A stretch of DNA of 6,989 nucleotides from Lachnospiraceae bacterium UBA1755 (GTDB lineage Bacteria > Bacillota > Clostridia > Lachnospirales > Lachnospiraceae), in assembly GCA_002314805.1 (NCBI GenBank), contig DCHJ01000026.1:22707-29695 (forward strand), in the 5' to 3' direction. The notes below the pieces were generated by a model that had not been told where the DNA came from, did not search any database, and was given only the letters and a program-made list of their open reading frames with translations. Both the position numbers and the translations under genes were made by a program. This document shows positions 1 through 6,156 of the stretch, in pieces. Every line of letters starts with the position of its first letter. The first letter of the stretch is position 1.

Positions 1-846
1 ATAAAGGGAACAATTTTTGACATCAAGCAGATGGCAGTCTTTGACGGACCGGGCATAAGAACCACGGTGTTCATCAAAGGCTGCCCTTTGAGGTGTAAGT
101 GGTGCCATAATCCGGAGGGACTGGATCCGCATCCGCAGCTCATGGTGAGTGATAACGGCTGCCTCCATTGCGATGCGTGCAGGAAAAAATGCATACATCC
201 GGACGGCTGCGTCAGCTGTGGTCAATGTGTGCGGACCTGCCCGATGCATTTAAGGAGAATTGCGGGTGTGCAGTATACACCTGCTGCCCTTGCAGAGAAG
301 CTGCTGAGGGACAAGATCATTTTTGACATGAACGGCGGCGGGGTGACACTGTCAGGCGGAGAGCCCACGTCACAGCCGGAATTTACATTTGCACTCCTCA
401 GGGAATTGAAAGGGGTGCACAGAGCAATTGAGACCTGCGGCTTCTGCAGGCCGGAAATATTCAGAGATATCATCGGAAATGTGGAGCTTGTAATGATGGA
501 TCTAAAGCTCATCGATGACGAAAAGCACCGGTACTGGACCGGTCAGAGCAATAAGGTGATCCTGGAAAATCTTGAGCAGGTAAAGAAAAGTGGCAAGCCT
601 TTCGTAATAAGGATACCTCTCATCCCGGGAGTAAACGATACTTTTGAAAACAAGGATGCGACAGCAAGGCTTCTGACAGATGCGGAGCATCTTGAGAGAG
701 TGGAGCTGCTGCCGTATCATACAGCAGCAGGTGCAAAATATCATATGGTTGGCTTGGAATATGCCCCGGGTTTTGATACAGAGAGACCTGTTGATAAGGA
801 TACGGATGCATTTGCACAATATAATATACCTGTCAGGGTACTGTGA
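1..846 (+). CDS. Glycyl radical enzyme activating protein (radical SAM), 5' end cut by window
   Basis: The reading frame is open from base 1 and reads IKGTIFDIKQMAVFDGPGIR, the usual start of this family. The true start therefore lies just outside the window, and the internal ATG at base 31 would remove conserved residues. In visible numbering, the radical SAM motif CxxxCxxC is C28, C32, C35 (GCPLRCKWC). An inserted ferredoxin-like segment follows with two CxxCxxCxxxC motifs, C54-C57-C60-C64 and C70-C73-C76-C80. These should bind two further [4Fe-4S] clusters. The SAM-binding GGE (LSGGEP) is at 119-121. By family knowledge, it reductively cleaves S-adenosylmethionine and abstracts hydrogen from the Gly of its partner GRE. 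That partner is almost certainly the GRE encoded 328 bases downstream. The visible 281 residues are close to full length for the family (about 300). It is cytoplasmic and oxygen-sensitive. The family call is secure; pairing with the downstream GRE is inferred from adjacency. Confidence 0.95.
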   Translation: MKGTIFDIKQMAVFDGPGIRTTVFIKGCPLRCKWCHNPEGLDPHPQLMVSDNGCLHCDACRKKCIHPDGCVSCGQCVRTCPMHLRRIAGVQYTPAALAEKLLRDKIIFDMNGGGVTLSGGEPTSQPEFTFALLRELKGVHRAIETCGFCRPEIFRDIIGNVELVMMDLKLIDDEKHRYWTGQSNKVILENLEQVKKSGKPFVIRIPLIPGVNDTFENKDATARLLTDAEHLERVELLPYHTAAGAKYHMVGLEYAPGFDTERPVDKDTDAFAQYNIPVRVL

Positions 847-907
847 ATGATGCAGGGGCATACTGAGGCATGATGATGCGGCAGAGTCTCACGGGAAGCA
901 TGGTGAA

Positions 908-947
908 AACAATATTGAGAAATAGCCGGTGAATGTACCGGATGAAA
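908..947 (+). repeat. Direct repeat copy 1, with internal hairpin
   Basis: This 40-base unit starts AACAATATTGAG and ends ACCGGATGAAA. It aligns with 1013-1053 at about 36 of 41 positions with one gap. Inside it, CCGGT (926-930) and ACCGG (937-941) form a five-pair stem with a six-base loop. The function is unknown. The conserved stem and the variable loop length fit an operator or RNA element better than chance, but two copies are a thin basis. Confidence 0.7.
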
Positions 948-1012
948 GCATAATGAGACATGCCGCGGAATACATACAGGAAAGACCCCGGTCAAAGCAA
1001 ATCAAGGGACTG

Positions 1013-1053
1013 AACAATACTGATAAATAACCGGTTTAATGTACCGGATGAAA
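1013..1053 (+). repeat. Direct repeat copy 2, with internal hairpin
   Basis: This is the second copy of the unit at 908-947, with copy starts 105 bases apart. It starts AACAATACTGAT and ends ACCGGATGAAA. The stem CCGGT (1031-1035) / ACCGG (1043-1047) is kept exactly, while the loop grows to seven bases. It lies about 120 bases upstream of the GRE start. Confidence 0.7.
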
Positions 1054-1160
1054 AACACGGAAACACACTCCGTCAGACATCCGGGAAAACATCACGGCGA
1101 AAATATATCAGGTGGCTGCACAGAGAATACTCCGGAGACAGCAGACCGGTGTATGCGGCA

Positions 1161-1168
1161 GGAAGGAG
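1161..1168 (+). promoter_or_regulatory. Ribosome binding site that fixes the GRE start
   Basis: GGAAGGAG ends six bases before ATG 1175 and is a near-ideal Shine-Dalgarno sequence. It favours ATG 1175 over an in-frame GTG at 1112. The 21 codons after that GTG are basic, lack family similarity and would overlap this site. Confidence 0.85.
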
Positions 1169-1174
1169 AAATAT

Positions 1175-3244
1175 ATGACAGACAGAATACAGGAGATGCT
1201 TGATTACTATGTAGTTAGAAAGGAACATCATAAGTACCGCCAGCCGGAATGTGACAAATACCGTTATGCTGTAAAGTACAGTGAAGAAGGCTTAAGCGAT
1301 CTTGAGAGATCGGTAAGAAGACTTAAGGATGTGCTCGATGAGGAGACTCCTGTAGTACTGCCCGGTGAAAAGATCGTGTTCATGCGTACGGTCTCAACTC
1401 TTCCTGAGATATTTACCGGGGATGAGTTCGATGAGATAAAGAAGGAGCATTATATCCATGAGCAGGGCAAGCTCTGCAATGTATGCCCTGATTACACACT
1501 CCTTTTCTGCGGCTTTAAGGCAAAGCGCGAGGAGATAGAGAAAAGGATCGCCGGATTTGAGGCATCCGGAGACAGTGAGAAGGCTGATTATGAAAGAGCA
1601 CTTCTTGAGACGGTAAAGACCATGCAGGACTATATTCACCGCTATGCGGATGAAGCTGCGGGTGTAGGCAATAATTACGCAGCGCAGATGCTGACAAAGC
1701 TGGAGACAGATGCCCCGGAGACCTTTGCAGAAGCACTGCAGTTTTTGAGGATAGTACAGTACGGACTCTGGTGTTCATTTAACTATCATAACGGCTGGGG
1801 ACGTTTCGACCAGTACATGTATCCGTACTATGAGAAGGATATTAAGGAAGGAAGGCTCGATAAGGCTGCTGCGCTGGAGCTGCTGGAAGAATTCTTCCTT
1901 TCACTTAATAAGGACAGTGAGCTTTATACAGGCATGCAGCAGGGCGACAACGGTCAGAGCATGATGCTTGGAGGACTGAACCCGGACGGGAGCGAGAGCT
2001 TCAATGAACTCAGCGATCTCTGTCTGCAGGCTTCCCTTGAACTTAAGCTCATTGATCCCAAGATCAATCTGAGAGTGAATAAGAATACTCCGCTGTCGGA
2101 GTATATCCGCGGCACAGAGCTTACTAAAGTAGGCATCGGTTTCCCGCAGTACAGCAATGACGATGTGGTGCTGGCAGCACTTCGCCGCTGGGGTTATGAT
2201 GAAAAGGATATTTATAACTATACGGTTGCAGCCTGCTGGGAGTTCATCATTCCGGGCTATGGCACAGACATCGTAAATGTCAACGGAATGAGCTTTACCA
2301 AGTGTGTGGTGGAGTCAATGAAAAGGATCAATGAGTTTGCGACCTTTGAAGAGCTCCTTGAGGATGTAAGAAAAGAGATCTATGCAGAGTCGGAAAGACT
2401 TATGGCAACAGCTTCCAATGTATATATGGAGCCGGCACCGCTTATGTCACTTATCATGAACGGACCTGTGGAAAGAGGTTATGATATCACAAAGGGAGGA
2501 AAGTACAATAACTACGGCTTCCACGGTACAGGCATAGCAACGGCAGTTGATTCGCTTGCCTCGATCCGCAGATATGTATATGAGGACGGGAGACTTGGCA
2601 AGGATGAGATTCTCAGTATCCTCGATGCCGATTTTGAGGGACATGAAGAGCTGCTTAATGAGCTCAGATATGAAGGTCCGAAATTCGGCAATGATCAGGA
2701 TGATGTTGACGAGCTGGCAGTAAAACTTCTTGACTGGTTTGCCGATGCGCTTGAGGGCCACAGGAACGATATGGGAGGCATATTCAGAGCAGGTACCGGT
2801 TCGGCAATGTATTATATCTGGCAGTCCGAGCATCTTCAGGCGACACCTGACGGCAGGAGAAAAGGAGAGCAGTTTGCAGCCAACTACAGCCCAAGTATAT
2901 TCACAAGGCTTGAAGGACCCTTCTCGATCATCAAATCGTTTGCAAAGCCGCATCTTGAGAGGGTATGCAACGGAGGACCTCTTACGATAGAGCTTTCAGA
3001 CACGATGTTCAGAAATGAAGAGGCTGTGGAAAAGACGGCAGGCTTTGTAAAGACCTTTATTGATCTCGGCGGACATCAGATGCAGATCAATGCAGTCAAC
3101 CGCGAGACGCTCCTTGATGCTCAGAAGCATCCGGAGGCTCATAAGAATCTCATTGTCAGAGTATGGGGATGGAGCGGCTATTTTGTCGAGCTTGATGAGT
3201 GTTATCAGAATCAGGTGATCAAGAGGATGGAACTTGTGGTATAA
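1175..3244 (+). CDS. Glycyl radical enzyme, PFL/diol-dehydratase superfamily, substrate unknown
   Basis: A 689-residue protein with the PFL-like barrel over roughly residues 1-545 and the C-terminal glycine radical domain over about 560-689. Visible family motifs are GRFDQYMYPYYEKD (209-222), GFPQYSNDD (322-330), and the active-site loop AACWEFIIPG with the thiyl-radical cysteine C354 and E356. The radical glycine is G665 in RVWGWSGYF (codon 3167-3169), where most families read RVxGYS. The Cys-x-Glu pair is typical of dehydratase or eliminase GREs (glycerol dehydratase, choline lyase). Pyruvate formate-lyase has Cys-Cys instead, so formate acetyltransferase activity is unlikely despite probable automatic naming. 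The protein is shorter than many GREs (750-850). No N-terminal microcompartment-targeting extension is evident and no shell genes are in the window, so it is probably cytosolic. Neighbouring activase, class II aldolase and sugar kinase suggest a carbohydrate or polyol substrate; this is inference. Confidence 0.93.
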   Translation: MTDRIQEMLDYYVVRKEHHKYRQPECDKYRYAVKYSEEGLSDLERSVRRLKDVLDEETPVVLPGEKIVFMRTVSTLPEIFTGDEFDEIKKEHYIHEQGKLCNVCPDYTLLFCGFKAKREEIEKRIAGFEASGDSEKADYERALLETVKTMQDYIHRYADEAAGVGNNYAAQMLTKLETDAPETFAEALQFLRIVQYGLWCSFNYHNGWGRFDQYMYPYYEKDIKEGRLDKAAALELLEEFFLSLNKDSELYTGMQQGDNGQSMMLGGLNPDGSESFNELSDLCLQASLELKLIDPKINLRVNKNTPLSEYIRGTELTKVGIGFPQYSNDDVVLAALRRWGYDEKDIYNYTVAACWEFIIPGYGTDIVNVNGMSFTKCVVESMKRINEFATFEELLEDVRKEIYAESERLMATASNVYMEPAPLMSLIMNGPVERGYDITKGGKYNNYGFHGTGIATAVDSLASIRRYVYEDGRLGKDEILSILDADFEGHEELLNELRYEGPKFGNDQDDVDELAVKLLDWFADALEGHRNDMGGIFRAGTGSAMYYIWQSEHLQATPDGRRKGEQFAANYSPSIFTRLEGPFSIIKSFAKPHLERVCNGGPLTIELSDTMFRNEEAVEKTAGFVKTFIDLGGHQMQINAVNRETLLDAQKHPEAHKNLIVRVWGWSGYFVELDECYQNQVIKRMELVV

Positions 3245-3451
3245 TCAAGCGGTACGGTGATGTTTTATTAATTACGGATCATACATGTTGAAAGCCGGAA
3301 AGCGGAGCAATCAGTATACAATACAGAAAGCAGGCCAGGTGCACTGCAGGAGCCGGAAGGCAGAGAGTATCGTGTATCGTACCTGCGCACAGTCGCAACA
3401 GTCGGGTTTCACACCCGCAATACATAATAATGAATTGAGAGGAAATAAGAA
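3245..3451. other. Spacer between GRE and aldolase with small repeats and hairpin
   Basis: This 207-base non-coding spacer contains GTACGGTGATG (3252-3262), a tandem heptamer GTATCGT (3367-3373 and 3374-3380), and a hairpin CGGGT (3403-3407) / ACCCG (3413-3417) with loop TTCAC. TTGAAA at 3288-3293 resembles a -35 box, but the nearest -10-like TATACA (3315-3320) is 21 bases away, which is too far. The aldolase ribosome binding site GAGAGGAA is at 3437-3444. No T-tract terminator follows the GRE gene. Confidence 0.5.
3403..3417 (+). other. Small hairpin upstream of the aldolase
   Basis: CGGGT and ACCCG form a perfect five-pair stem around TTCAC, ending 34 bases before the aldolase ATG. It has no T run, so it is not an intrinsic terminator. 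It could influence mRNA stability or translation; chance occurrence is possible. Confidence 0.35.
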
Positions 3452-4357
3452 ATGCTGAAGACAAAAGAAGTAGTACTTAAAGCAAGAGAACTCGGAAAGT
3501 GCATACCTGCATTCAACTGCCCGCATGTGCCGATGGTAAAGCCTATCTGCGAAGCTATCCGTGACGAGAATTCGGTAGCTATGATCCAGGTTGCAAGAGT
3601 CGAGTGGGAGAAGATGAGTTCACAGTCGCTTGAGAGGATCGCAGAAGAATATGGCAAATATAAGTCAGAGGGGCATACACTCCTTCACCTTGACCATATC
3701 CCGGCAGTGGATGAGGATTTCAAGAAGGTTGACTACATGGATCTTATCGGAAGAGCACTTAAGGCGGGATTCCAGTCAGTTATGATCGACGGTTCCAGGC
3801 TGCCGCTGGATGAGAATATCGCAGTTACATCAGAGGCAGCTGCAGCAGCTCATGAGGGCGGTGTCCCCATCGAGGCAGAGCTGGGTGCGGTTATGGGTCA
3901 TGAAGCCGGCGAGATGCCTCCTTATGATGAGATATTTGCCAAGAAGATGGGCTTTACAAAGCTTGACGAGGCTGCAAGGTTTGCTAAGGAGGCAGGCTGT
4001 GACTGGCTTTCAGTGGCTTGCGGAAATATCCACGGCAGAGTTGCTGAGGCAGTCCGCAATCAGAAGAAGCCTGAGGCAAGGCTTGATGTGGAGCATATCG
4101 CAGACCTCTATAAGGCTGCAGGTATCCCGCTGGTACTTCACGGCGGCAGCGGTGTAAAGCATGAATGTGTGCTTGAGGCTATTAAGGCAGGCATTTCCAA
4201 GATAAATGTGGGTACGGAGATCCGCCAGACCTATGAGTTTGCGCTTGAGGAGAAGCCCGGTGATATAGAGTATGCTCAGAAGAAGGTATACGAGCGCACA
4301 CGTGACTATATCAGGAATTATCTCTATAACACAGATCTGGCTGACCAGATAAAATAA
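3452..4357 (+). CDS. Class II (zinc-dependent) ketose phosphate aldolase, KbaY/GatY/Fba-like
   Basis: A 301-residue TIM-barrel aldolase. The signature LHLDH (78-82) gives catalytic D81 and zinc ligand H82. The motif EAELGAVMGHE (141-151) carries the conserved acidic residues. Further zinc ligands are H194 in GNIHG and H230 in LHGGSG, and the phosphate-binding parts are GGSG (231-234) and INVGTE (251-256). By family, it catalyses reversible aldol cleavage of a ketose phosphate, classically fructose or tagatose 1,6-bisphosphate to dihydroxyacetone phosphate and glyceraldehyde 3-phosphate. It is somewhat longer than the tagatose-bisphosphate aldolases (about 285), with extra residues after LHLDH and after the GAVMGHE loop, so substrate choice may differ. 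The ATG at 3452 is preceded by GAGAGGAA (3437-3444) at good spacing. Its place between a GRE and a sugar kinase suggests it cleaves the phosphorylated product of that pathway. The family is secure; the substrate is not known. Confidence 0.92.
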   Translation: MLKTKEVVLKARELGKCIPAFNCPHVPMVKPICEAIRDENSVAMIQVARVEWEKMSSQSLERIAEEYGKYKSEGHTLLHLDHIPAVDEDFKKVDYMDLIGRALKAGFQSVMIDGSRLPLDENIAVTSEAAAAAHEGGVPIEAELGAVMGHEAGEMPPYDEIFAKKMGFTKLDEAARFAKEAGCDWLSVACGNIHGRVAEAVRNQKKPEARLDVEHIADLYKAAGIPLVLHGGSGVKHECVLEAIKAGISKINVGTEIRQTYEFALEEKPGDIEYAQKKVYERTRDYIRNYLYNTDLADQIK

Positions 4358-4367
4358 GTACACTAAG

Positions 4368-4380
4368 GCTGCCTTGCAGC
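4368..4380 (+). other. Small hairpin just after the aldolase gene
   Basis: GCTGC and GCAGC pair around a three-base loop CTT, ten bases after the aldolase stop codon. No T run follows, so it is a poor intrinsic terminator. It may instead protect the 3' end of a processed transcript. Confidence 0.4.
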
Positions 4381-4519
4381 TATCCGGGTAAGGCTCTCGC
4401 CGCTGTCACCTGCACCACAGCAGCTTACACGAAAATGCTGTACCGGGTGATGACGTAATCGGGGACTCCCGTATTGCTATGCGGAAGCCATAATGGGTCA
4501 CAGGTAAATGAGGGGCCGG

Positions 4520-4541
4520 ATGCCAGCAGACATATGCCAGC
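4520..4541 (+). repeat. Octamer direct repeat ATGCCAGC over the -35 region
   Basis: ATGCCAGC occurs at 4520-4527 and again at 4534-4541, separated by AGACAT, giving a 14-base period. The pair overlaps the proposed -35 box of the kinase promoter. This position and arrangement would suit the binding site of a regulator with tandem half-sites. The repeat is seen directly; the operator role is inferred. Confidence 0.5.
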
Positions 4542-4556
4542 TCTTGTGCTTATAAT
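4527..4556 (+). promoter_or_regulatory. Candidate sigma-A promoter for the kinase gene
   Basis: A perfect -10 box TATAAT (4551-4556) lies 18 bases after CAGACA (4527-4532), which matches four of six positions of TTGACA. A start near 4563 would give a 5' leader of about 43 bases, AT-rich, ending in the ribosome binding site AGGAAAGGA (4588-4596). The weak -35 box suggests activator dependence or modest activity. It implies the kinase, and possibly cls, can be transcribed separately from the genes upstream. Confidence 0.5.
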
Positions 4557-4605
4557 AAAGTTTTTTAGCAATTAATAATCATATTACAGGAAAGGATGGC
4601 AGACT

Positions 4606-6081
4606 ATGTATTTTATCGGAGTAGATTTAGGAACTTCTTCACTTAAGCTTTTACTTGTTGACGATAAGGGCTCAGTAATTAAAGAGGCTTCAAGAGAGTA
4701 TCCGCTGATGTTTCCGAACCCGGGATGGTCAGAGCAGGATCCTGCACTCTGGTGGCAGGCAGTCGAGGATACCATGCCGGAGCTTCTTGAAGGAATCGAT
4801 GCCTCTCTGGTAAAGGGTATAGGTGCCGGAGGCCAGATGCATGGCCTTGTGGTCCTTGATAAGGATGACAATATCATCCGTCCCGCGATCCTGTGGAATG
4901 ACGGGCGCACACAGAAGGAAGTTGATTATCTCAATAACGAGATCGGAAAGGGAAGACTTTCTGAGCTTACTGCCAATATTGCATTTGCCGGCTTCACGGC
5001 TCCGAAGATCCTGTGGATGAAGGAAAACGAACCGGAGAAGTATGCACAGATCGCTAAGGTCATGCTCCCCAAGGACTATATCAATTACAGGCTGACAGGT
5101 GTGCACTGCTGCGATTATTCCGATGCATCGGGTATGCTCCTGCTTGACGTAAAGAACAGATGCTGGTCCGGGGAGATGCTGGATATCTGCGGCATAACTG
5201 AGAGCCAGATGCCGAAGCTTTTTGAGAGCTATGAGACAGTGGGCTGTGTACTTCCGGAGATCGCTGAAAAGCTCGGTATACCGGCAGATGTGAAGGTATG
5301 CGCCGGAGCCGGAGACAATGCAGCCGCAGCAGTCGGCACAGGCGTAGTTGGAGAGGGAGGCTGCAATATCTCACTTGGTACTTCAGGCACTGTGTTTACA
5401 AGTTCGGAGAAATTCGGAGTTGATAAGAATAATGCGCTTCATGCATTTGCACATGCTGACGGCGGATATCATCTGATGGGCTGCATGCTTTCGGCAGCGT
5501 CCTGCAATAAATGGTTCTACGAGGAGATCCTGGGGACAAAGGATTACGGCGGTGAGCAGGGACTTATCCGTGAGGAGGAGCTCGGTAAGAATAATGTTTA
5601 CTTCCTGCCGTATCTAATGGGTGAGCGCAGCCCGATAAACGATGTTGATGCGAGGGCTGCATTTATCGGAATGAGCATGGACACGACCAGAGCAGATATG
5701 GATCAGGCTGTGCTTGAGGGCGTTGCCTTTGCGATCCGTGACAGCTTTGAAGTCATCTGGAGCCTCGGAATAGATGTGAAGCGTTCCATGATCTGCGGAG
5801 GCGGCAGCAAGTCAAAGCTGTGGCTTAAGATCATGGCCAACGTGCTTGGCATAGGTCTTGACCTGCCTGAGACAGAGCAGGGGCCGGGATATGGCGGAGC
5901 AATGCTTGCCATGGTGACCTGCGGACTCTATCCTGATGTTAAGAGTGCTGCAAAGTCTCTGATAAAGATCAAGGGAAGCATCGAGCCGGATCCGGAGCTT
6001 GTACAGCTTTATGATGAGAAGTATAAAAGGTTCCGCGAGATCTATCCGGCATGCAGGGAACTGTTTAAGGTATTGAAATGA
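4606..6081 (+). CDS. xylB: FGGY-family carbohydrate kinase, xylulokinase-like
   Basis: A 491-residue ATP-dependent sugar kinase with the two-lobed FGGY fold; length and sequence match XylB (about 480-500). It begins IGVDLGTSSLK (4-14), the N-terminal phosphate-binding segment. The sugar-contacting GGQMHG (75-80, with M78-H79) and ILWNDGR (95-101) follow the xylulokinase pattern. D237 in GAGDNAAAA is the expected catalytic base. GFTAPKILWMKEN (129-141) and the stretch from AFIGM to VLEG (352-372) match the two FGGY signatures, and the ATP-site CGGGSKS is at 397-403. The classical reaction is D-xylulose to D-xylulose 5-phosphate, but no xylose isomerase or transporter is in the window. The actual substrate may be another ketose, deoxyketose or polyol produced by or fed to the neighbouring GRE pathway. 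ATG 4606 is chosen for the upstream AGGAAAGGA and the conserved N-terminus. The family is secure, the xylulose specificity only moderate. Confidence 0.9.
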   Translation: MYFIGVDLGTSSLKLLLVDDKGSVIKEASREYPLMFPNPGWSEQDPALWWQAVEDTMPELLEGIDASLVKGIGAGGQMHGLVVLDKDDNIIRPAILWNDGRTQKEVDYLNNEIGKGRLSELTANIAFAGFTAPKILWMKENEPEKYAQIAKVMLPKDYINYRLTGVHCCDYSDASGMLLLDVKNRCWSGEMLDICGITESQMPKLFESYETVGCVLPEIAEKLGIPADVKVCAGAGDNAAAAVGTGVVGEGGCNISLGTSGTVFTSSEKFGVDKNNALHAFAHADGGYHLMGCMLSAASCNKWFYEEILGTKDYGGEQGLIREEELGKNNVYFLPYLMGERSPINDVDARAAFIGMSMDTTRADMDQAVLEGVAFAIRDSFEVIWSLGIDVKRSMICGGGSKSKLWLKIMANVLGIGLDLPETEQGPGYGGAMLAMVTCGLYPDVKSAAKSLIKIKGSIEPDPELVQLYDEKYKRFREIYPACRELFKVLK

Positions 6082-6156
6082 TCCAGAGGCGGTGCAGCTT
6101 GATTTCAAAAGAGCCGGGCACAGGAAAACTGATCTGACATAACCAGGGAGAGAAGA

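Larger units (their letters stand above)
847..1174. other. Long non-coding spacer between activase and GRE
   Basis: No convincing gene lies in these 328 bases; only very short frames occur, and the GRE frame can be extended upstream only to a GTG at 1112 without family similarity. The stretch holds a diverged direct repeat (908-947 and 1013-1053), each copy with a CCGGT/ACCGG hairpin, and a further small hairpin ACGGA/TCCGT at 1057-1061 and 1069-1073. I found no clear -35/-10 pair and no hairpin followed by a T run. It could be a 5' leader, a regulatory region, or decayed sequence. Confidence 0.6.
4358..4605. other. Structured spacer between aldolase and kinase
   Basis: This 248-base spacer has no gene. 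It is rich in short stems: GCTGC/GCAGC (4368-4372, 4376-4380), GCTGT/ACAGC (4402-4406, 4417-4421), CGGG/CCCG (4460-4463, 4468-4471) and TATG/CATA (4478-4481, 4489-4492). A second GCTGT (4437-4441) can compete for the same ACAGC. The word TGTACCGGGTGA (4439-4450) matches the repeat core at 935-946 in 11 of 12 positions. The 3' end holds a likely promoter. None of the riboswitch classes I know is recognisable here. Confidence 0.5.

Noticed and set aside
904..917. Catabolite-response (cre)-like TGAAAACAATATTG
   Set aside because: It lacks the central CG and the final CA of the consensus, and it overlaps the direct repeat.
1112..1174. Upstream GTG extension of the GRE by 21 codons
   Set aside because: It lacks a good ribosome binding site, has no family similarity, and would contain the strong Shine-Dalgarno sequence of ATG 1175.
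2447..2953. 168-codon open frame on the - strand
   Set aside because: It lies wholly inside the GRE gene on the opposite strand, has no recognisable domain, and is explained by codon bias of the real gene.
1175..3244. Naming the GRE pyruvate formate-lyase
   Set aside because: The active site is Cys-Trp-Glu, not the Cys-Cys pair needed for formate acetyltransferase chemistry.
4358..4550. Cobalamin, ZTP or other known riboswitch
   Set aside because: I could not find the conserved core words of any class I know; only short unconnected stems are seen.
4561..4566. TTTTTT run as a terminator tract
   Set aside because: No stable GC-rich hairpin directly precedes it, and it falls just after a perfect TATAAT, so it better fits the start of the kinase leader.
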